NCBI GenBank assembly: GCA_021821605.1
Contig: JAKACG010000027.1
Coordinates: 1 to 9,322 of the forward strand
DNA length: 9,322 nt
Direction of reading: 5' to 3'
DNA from: Microcaldota archaeon
Lineage (GTDB): Archaea; Micrarchaeota; Micrarchaeia; Micrarchaeales; CABMGC01
The notes beneath the pieces are model-generated. The model did no database searches, was not told the origin of the DNA, and saw only the letters and a list, made by a program, of their open reading frames with translations. The position numbers and the translations under genes are program-made. Positions 1 through 6,621 of this stretch are shown one piece after another. How positions within the stretch are numbered: the first letter of the stretch is position 1; every line of letters begins with the position of its first letter.

Positions 1-1
1 T

Positions 2-517
2 AAAAAATGGATGCTCAGTAAAAGATTTGTGCCAGGTGCAGGTCCAGTAAATGCTAAAGTTATGATAATAGGCCAAGCGCCAGGTAGGCAGGAAGATGAA
101 ATGCTACTGCCATTTATAGGAAGAAGCGGCATGCTATTGAATGAAAAGATTAAACGATTGGAAATTGAAAGAGAGCGTATTTATATAACAAGCTGTGTTC
201 AGTTTTTTCCTCCTAAGAATAGAATGCCTACTGAAGATGAAGTAGAACTATGCAAACCATTTTTAATGGCGCAGATAGAGACCATAAAGCCAAAGTTCAT
301 AATCCTCTTAGGCAGCCTTTCAGCTAAGGTAAATTTAGGTATAGAAAAGGTATCTGAGATGCACGGACATATAATAGAAAAAGATGACACAGCATATATG
401 ATTACATTTCACCCTGCCGCAGGATTAAGATTTAAAAGAATTAAAGAAATAATGGATAATGATTTTGATATATTCAAGAAATGCATTGAAAAAAGATATA
501 ATAATAAAGATGTTTAA
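2..517 (+). CDS. Family 4-like uracil-DNA glycosylase, 5' end outside window
   Basis: Removes uracil from DNA after cytosine deamination, the first step of base excision repair. The frame is open to the left edge. The first ATG (position 11) lies just before the beta-strand leading to motif 1, whereas family 4 enzymes carry an N-terminal segment with a Cys-x2-Cys pair before this point, so the true start is probably upstream. Numbering from that ATG, visible motifs are GQAPGRQED (21-29), PFIGRSG (34-40), the PPKNRMPT loop (67-74), and FHPAAG (133-138) with the conserved His134-Pro. Cys81 matches the last Fe-S ligand of the family. The preceding ligand, normally Cys directly before R-P-P, is Phe65, while a Cys sits three residues earlier at 62. 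The stop is 17 nt before the tRNA. The superfamily is clear; the exact UDG class is less certain because the N-terminus is missing. Confidence 0.85.
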   Translation, partial: KKWMLSKRFVPGAGPVNAKVMIIGQAPGRQEDEMLLPFIGRSGMLLNEKIKRLEIERERIYITSCVQFFPPKNRMPTEDEVELCKPFLMAQIETIKPKFIILLGSLSAKVNLGIEKVSEMHGHIIEKDDTAYMITFHPAAGLRFKRIKEIMDNDFDIFKKCIEKRYNNKDV

Positions 518-534
518 TGTAATATATTATCTAT

Positions 535-645
535 GGGCTTGTAGCTTAGCTTGGTTGGAGCACCCGACTGATATGAACTTTTTGATAAGTTTAATCAAAA
601 AATGCAGAGATCGGGAGGTCGAGAGTTCAAATCTCTCCGGGCCCA
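535..645 (+). tRNA. tRNA-Ile (anticodon GAU) with a 36-nt intron
   Basis: A full cloverleaf folds once an intron is removed. The acceptor stem is 535-541 with 638-644 (GGGCTTG/CGGGCCC, including two G-U pairs) and A645 is the discriminator. The D arm is 544-561 with GG at 553-554. The anticodon stem CCCGA (563-567) pairs with TCGGG (611-615). The spliced loop reads CTGATAA, giving anticodon GAT at 570-572. The T arm is GAGAG (621-625) with CTCTC (633-637) around TTCAAAT. CCA is not encoded. GAU with A73 fits isoleucine. The gene starts 17 nt after the glycosylase stop, so it may be co-transcribed or use a promoter inside that gene's 3' end. Confidence 0.95.
574..609 (+). other. tRNA-Ile intron at canonical position 37/38
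   Basis: The intron lies between A573 (position 37) and A610 (position 38), the usual archaeal site. CTG at 568-570 pairs with CAG at 605-607, giving three of the four base pairs expected in the central helix of a bulge-helix-bulge motif; the fourth position (A571 with G604) is mismatched. Inside the intron, TTTTTGAT (579-586) pairs with ATCAAAAA (594-601) to form an 8-bp hairpin with a 7-nt loop. The motif should be cut by the archaeal splicing endonuclease, although it is a relaxed form. Boundaries are inferred from the folded exons. Confidence 0.85.
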
Positions 646-649
646 GTAC

Positions 650-664
650 TTTTTTCTCTTTTTT
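650..664 (+). terminator. T-rich terminator after tRNA-Ile
   Basis: Two six-T runs (650-655 and 659-664) separated by CTC begin five bases after the tRNA discriminator. Archaeal RNA polymerase terminates at such U-rich stretches without needing a hairpin. Confidence 0.6.
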
Positions 665-680
665 AACATTAGGAAAGCAA

Positions 681-692
681 TTAAAATATATA
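681..692 (+). promoter_or_regulatory. Putative TATA box of the pilin-like surface protein gene
   Basis: The A/T-only stretch TTAAAATATATA lies 29-40 nt before the ATG at 721. A start site about 25 nt downstream would give an mRNA with a leader of about ten bases or less. This favours the ATG at 721 over the in-frame TTG at 706. The nearby AGGTG at 692-696 adjoins the TATA box and would not be in the transcript. Confidence 0.5.
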
Positions 693-720
693 GGTGTTAT
701 AAATATTGCTATGGGTTATT

Positions 721-2190
721 ATGAAAGTAAATAATCTTTTTGGAAAAGGAGCTAAACTACAAAGTGCAATGGAGTATCTTATCACCTATGGTTGGGCTAT
801 ATTGGTACTCGCTATTGTAATTTCGTTGCTATTTGCGCTTGGAGTATTTAGTAGCAATAATAACACAAATCTTTGCGTTATTAACCAGGGCTTTGGTTGC
901 TTGAATTATTATATGAACACCAATGGAATTGCAGTACTTACAATAACACAAACAACAGCAACATACATAAATATAACAGGGATAGGCTGTTCTTCAGACC
1001 CTAATAATGAACATGTGCTTGCTCCTCAAACTGCTTCTAGACAGGTTTATCTTGCATATGGATCTGCATACAACTTTACAGTACAGTGTTATACAGCTTC
1101 TGGAATACCTTCATTATCTTTAGGCCAAACCTTTTATGGATCTATTTATATAAATTATATAAATGATGTGAACGACTTCCCTGGTTCTGCTGCAGGGAAA
1201 TTGATTATAACGCCAAGTGTTTCTGGAGCAATTAAAAGTCCAAGCGAGATATTAGCTTACTTGCCCATAACTATTACAAATTATCAATCAGTATCCGTAC
1301 CTTCCGGTTTTCAACAGATGATTTACTTTAACCCTTCATTATCTATTTATAGCTCTAACGAGATGCTTAATTTAAGCAATATAGAGTTTACAACCTCTCC
1401 AGACGGGATTGGAACACCTATTAATGCATGGATAGAAAGCGGTGCAAGCAGTAGCTCAACCAATACAGTACTTTGGATATCGCTGCCGCAAGGCATAGCT
1501 TCTAATGGTGGTACAGAAACGATATACATGAACTTTTTAAACAATAATGCTCCGGTAACATATGGTTATACGGGATATGCACCGCAACTATGGTGCGCTT
1601 CTGGATGTTTTCAAAAATCATATGCCGAGTATGACAATGGACCTGGTGTTTTCAATTTTTATGATAACTTTTCTGGTACATCCTTAGATTCTAAATGGCA
1701 AGTAATAAGTGGTTCTGGAACAGGGGTTGTTGTGGATAATGGACTTTCTGTATCAGGTAATTATGTTCAATCATATTATAGCTTTAACTCATTGCAGTAC
1801 GTACTTGATGAGTATGCAGGATTTAATTCAATGGTAGAGTACTGTGAAAATAATTATGGAACTGACCAATTTGCTATATGTTCAGAGGTTGGATACTCAG
1901 TACTTGATGATGGTGGCCCAAGTTTTCCTGCTTTAATTAATCCAATGATTGGAGGCGATTATTATTTAACATCTTTATGGATGGGTGGTAGTAGCTCTAA
2001 TACGCTTTATGGCTCATTGAATTATGGAGCTCCAAGTTCAACTATTGGCAACAATTACGGTGGAACTGCACATGTAAGATTTTCTTCATATAATAGCTTA
2101 GGAAGTGATATTGCTATTTGGGTTAGAGTACGAAACTATCCTCCTAATGGAGTTATGCCGGGATTTGTTTTAGGAAATCCAATAAGTTGA
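721..2190 (+). CDS. Pilin-like secreted surface protein with DUF2341-type and lectin-like domains
   Basis: A predicted extracellular protein of 489 residues. The N-terminus carries a class III signal sequence: basic segment (K9, K12), QSAMEYL at 14-20, then a hydrophobic helix to about residue 42. Archaeal prepilin peptidases (EppA/PibD type) would cut near Gln14, leaving the helix to anchor or assemble the protein. A four-cysteine region follows (about 47-145). A segment starting LPITITN at about residue 179 and ending TIYMNFL near 270 resembles DUF2341. From about 311 (FNFYDNFSG...KWQ) the sequence looks like a concanavalin/LamG-type beta-sandwich to the C-terminus. The protein is rich in Ser, Asn, Tyr and Gly. 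ATG 721 is chosen over TTG 706. The acylphosphatase ATG follows the stop after 5 nt. It may be an adhesin or a minor pilin; the ligand is unknown. Confidence 0.85.
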   Translation: MKVNNLFGKGAKLQSAMEYLITYGWAILVLAIVISLLFALGVFSSNNNTNLCVINQGFGCLNYYMNTNGIAVLTITQTTATYINITGIGCSSDPNNEHVLAPQTASRQVYLAYGSAYNFTVQCYTASGIPSLSLGQTFYGSIYINYINDVNDFPGSAAGKLIITPSVSGAIKSPSEILAYLPITITNYQSVSVPSGFQQMIYFNPSLSIYSSNEMLNLSNIEFTTSPDGIGTPINAWIESGASSSSTNTVLWISLPQGIASNGGTETIYMNFLNNNAPVTYGYTGYAPQLWCASGCFQKSYAEYDNGPGVFNFYDNFSGTSLDSKWQVISGSGTGVVVDNGLSVSGNYVQSYYSFNSLQYVLDEYAGFNSMVEYCENNYGTDQFAICSEVGYSVLDDGGPSFPALINPMIGGDYYLTSLWMGGSSSNTLYGSLNYGAPSSTIGNNYGGTAHVRFSSYNSLGSDIAIWVRVRNYPPNGVMPGFVLGNPIS

Positions 2191-2195
2191 TATTT

Positions 2196-2486
2196 ATGAA
2201 GGCTTTTTATATTGTGCACGGTTTTGTCCAAGGAGTTGGATATAGAGCTTTTGTATCAGGAGTTGCTGTAGGATTAGGAATAAATGGTTTTGTTAGAAAC
2301 TCTGATAATGGAAGTGTAGAGATATTTGCAATAGGAGAAGAAAACAAATTAAAGCTATTTGAGGAAAAGATAAATACAACAATAGGAAAGATTGAGGTGC
2401 TGAGCATTGAAAAGAAAAAAGAGTTTCCTAAAGAGTGCATGAAAAAATATAATAGATTCATAATAGAGGAAACTACTACACACTGA
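2196..2486 (+). CDS. acyP: Acylphosphatase
   Basis: Hydrolyses the carboxyl-phosphate bond of acylphosphates in the cytoplasm. The 96-residue product matches the usual family length of 90-100. It shows the signature VHGFVQGVGYR (7-17) with catalytic Arg17 in the phosphate-binding loop, and GFVRN (31-35) with catalytic Asn35, followed by DNGSVE, a close match to the family's DGxVE. ATG 2196 gives the normal N-terminus, where the first beta-strand runs directly into the signature; the in-frame TTG at 2187 would add only three residues and overlaps the upstream stop. It lies 5 nt after the surface-protein gene and probably shares its transcript, although no functional link is evident. Its last 11 bases overlap the end of the convergent nuclease gene. 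Confidence 0.93.
   Translation: MKAFYIVHGFVQGVGYRAFVSGVAVGLGINGFVRNSDNGSVEIFAIGEENKLKLFEEKINTTIGKIEVLSIEKKKEFPKECMKKYNRFIIEETTTH
2415..2447 (-). terminator. Possible U-rich terminator of the minus-strand cluster, inside the acylphosphatase gene
   Basis: On the minus strand two T-runs, TTTTTT at 2447-2442 and TTTTTTCTTT at 2420-2411, lie 29 to 65 nt after the nuclease stop. Such U-tracts are typical archaeal termination sites. They coincide with lysine codons of the opposite-strand acylphosphatase, so the composition could be incidental. Confidence 0.3.
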
Positions 2487-3786
2487 ACTCGTCTAAAATA
2501 GATGGAACTACCACATTATACTTTTTACCAATGCTTATCTTAAGTTGTTCTGATTTGTACTTTTCGCCATGTACTATAAATATGTTCTTTAGATCTTTTA
2601 TTTTGCTTATGAAATGAAGAAGTTGCTGCCTGTCAGCATGGGCCGAAAGATGATATTTTTCTATTCGCATTTTTATATTTACTTTTTTAGTACCAAGTAT
2701 CAAACTGCGGTTTCCATCAAGAAGTGCTCTTCCTCTTGTTCCTTCTGCCTGATATCCTACAAAAATAAGTTTGTTTGACTCGTTTCCTCCAAGAGCTTCA
2801 AGATACCTTAAAATAGGGCCTCCGGAAAGCATGCCACTGGTGGTTACTATTATGCATGGATTTTTTTCGCCTATTACCTTTTTTCGTTCTTTTAATGTAA
2901 GCACATGCACAAAGTTCTTACTTTTAAAAGGATCATCGTCATTCATAAGTATTCTTTTTTGCAGTTCATCCCTGCAGTATATGACATTGTGCCTGTGTAT
3001 TCTCATAGCTTTGTTTACCATTCCGTCCATGTATATTGGTACAGCAGGTATTACTCCGGAGCGCATATAATCGTCTAGTATAAGAACAACCTCCTGAGCC
3101 CTTCCAACACCAAAGCTTGGAATTACTACTTTTGAGTTATTTTTAAGAGTTTCAGCTATACTGCCTGCCATCTTGTTCAAGATTATCTTCTCTGCAGGAA
3201 ACATATCTTCATCGCCACCATAAGTGCTTTCTGTTATTAAAGTATTTTCGCTTAAATCTTCAGAGTAGCCAGGATCAAGAAGCTTTGTTGTCCTAAAGTT
3301 AGCATCGCCGGTGTATAGAAGTTTCTTATCTTTTACCTTTATCTCTATCATTGAGCTACCAAGTACATGCCCAGCTGGAAGCAGCCTTATCTCCATATCC
3401 TTTATTTTAAATGATTCGTAATACTCCTTAAGCTTGAACTGCTTAGCAAGCTTGGCTAAGCCTGCTTTGCTGACATTTGCCGGATTTGAGATCTTGATGT
3501 AATCATTTATTAGTATATTCACAAGCTCAAATGTAGGCTTGGTAGCGTATATATAATTAGAATAACCAATAGTAAAAGCGTGAGCTAGATAACCGCAATG
3601 ATCAAGATGTGCATGTGAAATTATTATTGCATCTACAGAACATAGTAATTCATCAGGAATAAGAGGATACTCGTGTGGCTCTGCCATCTTTACTCCGCAG
3701 TCAAGCAGCACCTTGGTTTCGTTGCTTTCGATTAAGATGCAACTACGCCCGACCTCAGAAGCTGCGCCGTAGAAGCGTATCTTCAA
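2476..3786 (-). CDS. Beta-CASP metallo-beta-lactamase ribonuclease, aCPSF2-like
   Basis: A 436-residue RNA-processing nuclease of the CPSF73/Ysh1 type. The metallo-beta-lactamase core has LLDCG (27-31), the zinc motif HAHLDH (58-63), His140 (AGHVLGSS) and Asp161 (YTGDANF). The beta-CASP part shows TESTYGG, IPSFGVGRAQE and TTSGMLSGGP, with motif B His383 (SAHAD) and motif C His406 (VHGE). All zinc-binding and catalytic positions I can place are present. No N-terminal KH domains occur, which separates it from aCPSF1 and fits the aCPSF2 group; the GRS...LDCG start and the TTSGMLSGGP loop argue against RNase J. The start is TTG, directly after the TAA of the coiled-coil gene with no gap, and is supported by MKIRFYGAASEVGRS, the normal family N-terminus. 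GGGGAG sits 3 nt before the TTG, closer than usual for a ribosome-binding site. Translational coupling is likely. Confidence 0.92.
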   Translation of the reverse strand: MKIRFYGAASEVGRSCILIESNETKVLLDCGVKMAEPHEYPLIPDELLCSVDAIIISHAHLDHCGYLAHAFTIGYSNYIYATKPTFELVNILINDYIKISNPANVSKAGLAKLAKQFKLKEYYESFKIKDMEIRLLPAGHVLGSSMIEIKVKDKKLLYTGDANFRTTKLLDPGYSEDLSENTLITESTYGGDEDMFPAEKIILNKMAGSIAETLKNNSKVVIPSFGVGRAQEVVLILDDYMRSGVIPAVPIYMDGMVNKAMRIHRHNVIYCRDELQKRILMNDDDPFKSKNFVHVLTLKERKKVIGEKNPCIIVTTSGMLSGGPILRYLEALGGNESNKLIFVGYQAEGTRGRALLDGNRSLILGTKKVNIKMRIEKYHLSAHADRQQLLHFISKIKDLKNIFIVHGEKYKSEQLKISIGKKYNVVVPSILDEFSV

Positions 3787-4530
3787 TTACTCCCCATCGT
3801 AATCGTTTTCGCCCTGCTCTTTTTTGCCTTTTATTATGGCTATATCTGCAAGACTGATCTCTATAGGTTTCTGCTCCGGCTGCTTTTCTCGTTTATGGGG
3901 GGTTGAAGAAGATCTTCTTTGCTGTCCGCTTAGTTTTCTAAGCTCATTGTATAGATCATCTAACTTCTTTTCTATCTCAAGTATTTTTTTGTTTGAGTCC
4001 TCTATATTTTTATTTAGCTCTGCTATATCCCCTACTATGAACTCTGCCTTTCTTTTTGCGCGATAGCTTTTTATAGCTTCGTTTAGCTGAGCATCTATCT
4101 CGTTCTTTTTTCGTATTAGATCTTTTTCTACATCTAGAGTATATGCCTCGGTTGAGATCCTAAACTCCAATCTTTCTTTTCTTCTGCGTAGATAGCCAAT
4201 ATTTTTAGTATTATTCTTACTTGCAGCTTCGGTAAGTTTTTTTGTAGCTTCCTGTTCTGCAAGTTTATAAGCTAGCTTTCTTTTAAATCGTTTAATATCA
4301 AAGATTGTTTTGGCCTTTAGCTTTCTCTCTTCTTCTATAGCCTTTGCAAGCTCCTTTTGACGCTCAGTTGCGCCTTCTGGAAGTTTTATTGAGTAATCAA
4401 ATTGTGAAGACTGCCTTTGAGCTTGTCTTCCTTGAACAGAGTTATTCTGTGTTACTGTCGTGGCAGAAGCCTTAGTAGTAGAATCTTCCTTTGTAGCAGG
4501 AGTAGTTTCGGTGCTTTTCTCATCTTGCAA
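3787..4530 (-). CDS. Coiled-coil protein of unknown function
   Basis: I do not recognise this 247-residue product. Residues 1-45 are rich in Thr, Ser and Gln and look disordered. From about 52 to 205 the sequence is dominated by Lys, Glu and Arg. A clear heptad run has Leu/Ile at 172, 176, 183, 186, 190, 193, 197 and 200. The tail (206-247) is charged and again looks disordered, apart from a short hydrophobic patch near PIEISLADIAII. There is no cysteine, signal peptide or membrane segment, so a cytoplasmic protein is likely. The start is uncertain: TTG 4530 is used, and a CTG at 4560 preceded by GGCGAT is the alternative. It lies 72 nt after the glycosyltransferase gene, and its stop touches the TTG of the aCPSF2-like gene. 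This suggests the two are made together, but no function is shown. Confidence 0.75.
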   Translation of the reverse strand: MQDEKSTETTPATKEDSTTKASATTVTQNNSVQGRQAQRQSSQFDYSIKLPEGATERQKELAKAIEEERKLKAKTIFDIKRFKRKLAYKLAEQEATKKLTEAASKNNTKNIGYLRRRKERLEFRISTEAYTLDVEKDLIRKKNEIDAQLNEAIKSYRAKRKAEFIVGDIAELNKNIEDSNKKILEIEKKLDDLYNELRKLSGQQRRSSSTPHKREKQPEQKPIEISLADIAIIKGKKEQGENDYDGE

Positions 4531-4548
4531 TGTACTTACAGTACTTAA
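4531..4548 (-). repeat. Two-copy 9-nt tandem repeat before the coiled-coil gene
   Basis: On the plus strand GTACTTA occurs twice with a 9-nt period (4532-4538 and 4541-4547), ending just before the TTG start. It could be an operator-like element, or, if translation starts at CTG 4560, part of the coding sequence (Ser-Thr-Val-Ser-Thr). It may also be chance in AT-rich DNA. Confidence 0.35.
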
Positions 4549-4602
4549 CTTTTCTTCCAGTCAATCGCCTTATTTCTTTTTATTATTTTTAATATATTAG
4601 TT

Positions 4603-5775
4603 TTAATTTATTTGTTTTTCTTGATCTAATACCGAACTGTATACCTCAAGCAATTTATCGGTTACTTTGCTTGGAGAAAACCTCATCGCAGTGTTAACTG
4701 CCTCTTTAATATATGCATCTGAATTATTTAAAGCTTTTTCTATCTTTTTTGAGCAAGCAAGATAATCGCCGGGATTGAATTTTTCTCCGTTTTTACCATT
4801 AATTATAAGCTCCTTTAAAGCTAAATAATCAGCACATACCACTGGTTTTCCTGACGCCATAGCTTCTAACGCAACTATACCCTGAGTCTCAAATGTCGAC
4901 GGTATGCAAAAAACATCGGCAGCTGCATATACCTCAGGAAGCTTCTCTCTGCTTATAGGACCTAAGAACTGCACATTTTCTAGGCCTAGTCTTCGCATTA
5001 TTGTTTTGTAATATATATCGGCAGGACCTGAACCTGCAATTAGAAACTTTATGTCCTTCTTTTTCTTTGAAAGCTCCTTTGCTGCTTTTAGCAAAACATC
5101 TAGCTTCTTTTCCTTACTAAGCCTGCCTACATAAAGCACTATTTTTTCATTATCTTTTATACCCATTGATTGCCTAAATTGATCTCCGTTTATTTTAGGC
5201 GTAAAGTGAGTTGTATCGACGCTGTTTGGAACGGTAGTCACTGTATTTAGGCCATGATGCTTGAGCATCTGTGTTATTACGGTTGATGGAGAGATAGTAA
5301 CATTACATTTTTTATAGAAAAAAATAACATACTTCCACAGATACTTACTGGTAAGTTTACGTAGCTGAGGATTTTTGGGGTAATAATCATTTATAACTGA
5401 TTTATTGTTTACCATAGTATGAAATGAACCTACAATAGGATACTTACCTAATTTTGCACTCATCATACCTGCAAAACCCATGAAAAAAGGTGTCTGTGCA
5501 TGTATTATATCTATATCAAGCTTGTTTAATTTTAATATAGAGTTATAAGGAAACAAAGCCATACTGTATTGAGGATATGGCTTAAAACCAACCCCAGGAT
5601 ATAGAAAAATATTCTTGCGCTTAGGCGTCTTTGAAAGAAATTTAGTGCTCGTAAATATATATACAGAATGACCACGAGACTCGAGCTCCTTCTTGAAGTT
5701 TGTTATAGAACTTACTACGCCATCTATTGCAGGCTCGTAAGTATCGGTATAAAAAGCAAGATTGAGCTTTTCCAT
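4603..5775 (-). CDS. GT4-family (GT-B fold) glycosyltransferase
   Basis: Transfers a sugar from a nucleotide donor with retention of configuration, probably at the inner face of the membrane. The 390-residue protein has the normal family length. The N-terminal acceptor domain begins with TDTYEPAIDGVV (10-21), the opening typical of diacylglycerol glucosyltransferases and PimB-like mannosyltransferases, and contains His119 in GSFHT. The donor domain has VGRLSKEKKLD (216-226) with Arg218 and Lys223 placed for phosphate contact, a GSGP turn, and the EX7E motif at Glu296 and Glu304. The ATG lies 10 nt after the TAA-TAG double stop of uL15, so it sits in the ribosomal transcript where secY usually lies. 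Candidate roles are glycolipid or surface-glycan synthesis; donor and acceptor cannot be read from the sequence. Confidence 0.9.
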   Translation of the reverse strand: MEKLNLAFYTDTYEPAIDGVVSSITNFKKELESRGHSVYIFTSTKFLSKTPKRKNIFLYPGVGFKPYPQYSMALFPYNSILKLNKLDIDIIHAQTPFFMGFAGMMSAKLGKYPIVGSFHTMVNNKSVINDYYPKNPQLRKLTSKYLWKYVIFFYKKCNVTISPSTVITQMLKHHGLNTVTTVPNSVDTTHFTPKINGDQFRQSMGIKDNEKIVLYVGRLSKEKKLDVLLKAAKELSKKKKDIKFLIAGSGPADIYYKTIMRRLGLENVQFLGPISREKLPEVYAAADVFCIPSTFETQGIVALEAMASGKPVVCADYLALKELIINGKNGEKFNPGDYLACSKKIEKALNNSDAYIKEAVNTAMRFSPSKVTDKLLEVYSSVLDQEKQIN

Positions 5776-5785
5776 CTATACACTA

Positions 5786-6184
5786 TTATAAAGGTACTGC
5801 CTCTCCTCCAGCCGATTTTATTTTTTCAACTGCTTTCTTGGAAAATGCGTCTGCCTTTATTAACGCAGGTTTTGTTAATACTCCATTGCTAAGTACTTTA
5901 TAGCCTCTAAGTTCCAACAAAGGTTTTGCCTCTTTGGATAACTCTGCTTTTTTTGATAACATGTCTAGGTTTATGACATTAAGCTTAGTTGCACCCCATC
6001 TAGTAAAACCAGGCTTTCCTATCCTGTCCTTTTCATACTTAACCATACGTGTCCATTTATGTTTTCTGCCTGCTTTTCCAGTGCCTCCTCTACTACCTGC
6101 ACCTCTGTTGTTTTTCTTGTTTCCAGCGGCCCAGGTTCTTCGACCCAGATTTTTTCTGTTCTTCTTAACTCTTCTTAGTACCAT
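5786..6184 (-). CDS. rpl15: Large-subunit ribosomal protein uL15
   Basis: A 132-residue component of the 50S subunit. The N-terminal third is rich in Gly, Arg and Lys (GSRGGTGKAGRKHKW at 30-44), as in the rRNA-embedded tail of uL15. The central KPGFTRWGATKLNVINL (57-73) matches the archaeal/eukaryotic KxGF...NVINL region, and the C-terminus, KADAFSKKAVEKIKSAGGEAV, is the conserved final domain. It is slightly short for archaeal uL15 (usually about 140-150) through a compact middle. The ATG lies 11 nt after the uL30 stop, the standard archaeal spc order. It ends in a TAA-TAG double stop. The next gene is not secY. Confidence 0.96.
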   Translation of the reverse strand: MVLRRVKKNRKNLGRRTWAAGNKKNNRGAGSRGGTGKAGRKHKWTRMVKYEKDRIGKPGFTRWGATKLNVINLDMLSKKAELSKEAKPLLELRGYKVLSNGVLTKPALIKADAFSKKAVEKIKSAGGEAVPL

Positions 6185-6195
6185 AAATAAACCCT

Positions 6196-6621
6196 TTATA
6201 ACATTCTTTTAATTAGTGTATTTATATCCTCTCCTCTATAACCAAGCGCTCCGCCAGAGCTGTAACCTTTTTTGGTGCCTTCATAGCCATGCCTTGGAGG
6301 ATGCATAGTTATGCTTTTATTTATTATGCTCTTAAGATTCTTTTTGCCCTTTTGAACAGAGTCTAGCTCTTCTTTTTCTAGTTTTATGCCTTTTGCATCG
6401 AAAAGTTTATTTAGAGTATCCTCTTTTATCTCTCCATAAGTAATAAAATCATTGCACTTTTGTATCATGCCTAAATTTGATTTGCTTCCATAGACTATTG
6501 CAAGATTATTAACCCTTTTGAGATTTAATCTGCTTAATGTCTCGGTAATGCTCTGTCTGACTCCGACCCTACCTCTAACTCTTATTATTGCAAGTAATTT
6601 ATTTTCCAACTTTGAGTTCAT
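6196..6621 (-). CDS. rpl30: Large-subunit ribosomal protein uL30 (archaeal form)
   Basis: A 141-residue 50S protein. It begins with the uL30 core LLAIIRVRGRVGVRQSI, then TLSRLNLKRVNNLAIV, the ferredoxin-like domain shared with bacterial L30. It continues with the archaeal/eukaryotic extension, including MHPPRHGYEG (106-115) and GGALGYRGEDINTLIKRM near the C-terminus. The length fits archaeal uL30 (about 150) and is far above the bacterial form (about 60). It is the first gene of the minus-strand cluster visible here and starts at ATG after a 187-nt divergent intergenic region, so a promoter probably lies there instead of the whole spc operon continuing upstream. Confidence 0.96.
   Translation of the reverse strand: MNSKLENKLLAIIRVRGRVGVRQSITETLSRLNLKRVNNLAIVYGSKSNLGMIQKCNDFITYGEIKEDTLNKLFDAKGIKLEKEELDSVQKGKKNLKSIINKSITMHPPRHGYEGTKKGYSSGGALGYRGEDINTLIKRML

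Noticed and set aside
706..720. TTG at 706 as start of the pilin-like protein
   Set aside because: ATG 721 gives a normal class III signal sequence and fits the TATA box spacing; the AGGTG before the TTG adjoins that TATA box and is probably not transcribed.
459..734. Plus-strand open frame across the end of the glycosylase and the tRNA
   Set aside because: It runs straight through the tRNA-Ile and has no recognisable protein features; it is a frame shadow.
2207..2461. Minus-strand open frame opposite the acylphosphatase
   Set aside because: The opposite strand has clear acylphosphatase catalytic motifs; the antisense frame shows none.
2476..3786. Calling the beta-CASP protein RNase J or aCPSF1
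   Set aside because: It lacks the KH domains of aCPSF1, and its N-terminus and TTSGMLSGGP loop fit the CPSF73/aCPSF2 side of the family better than RNase J.
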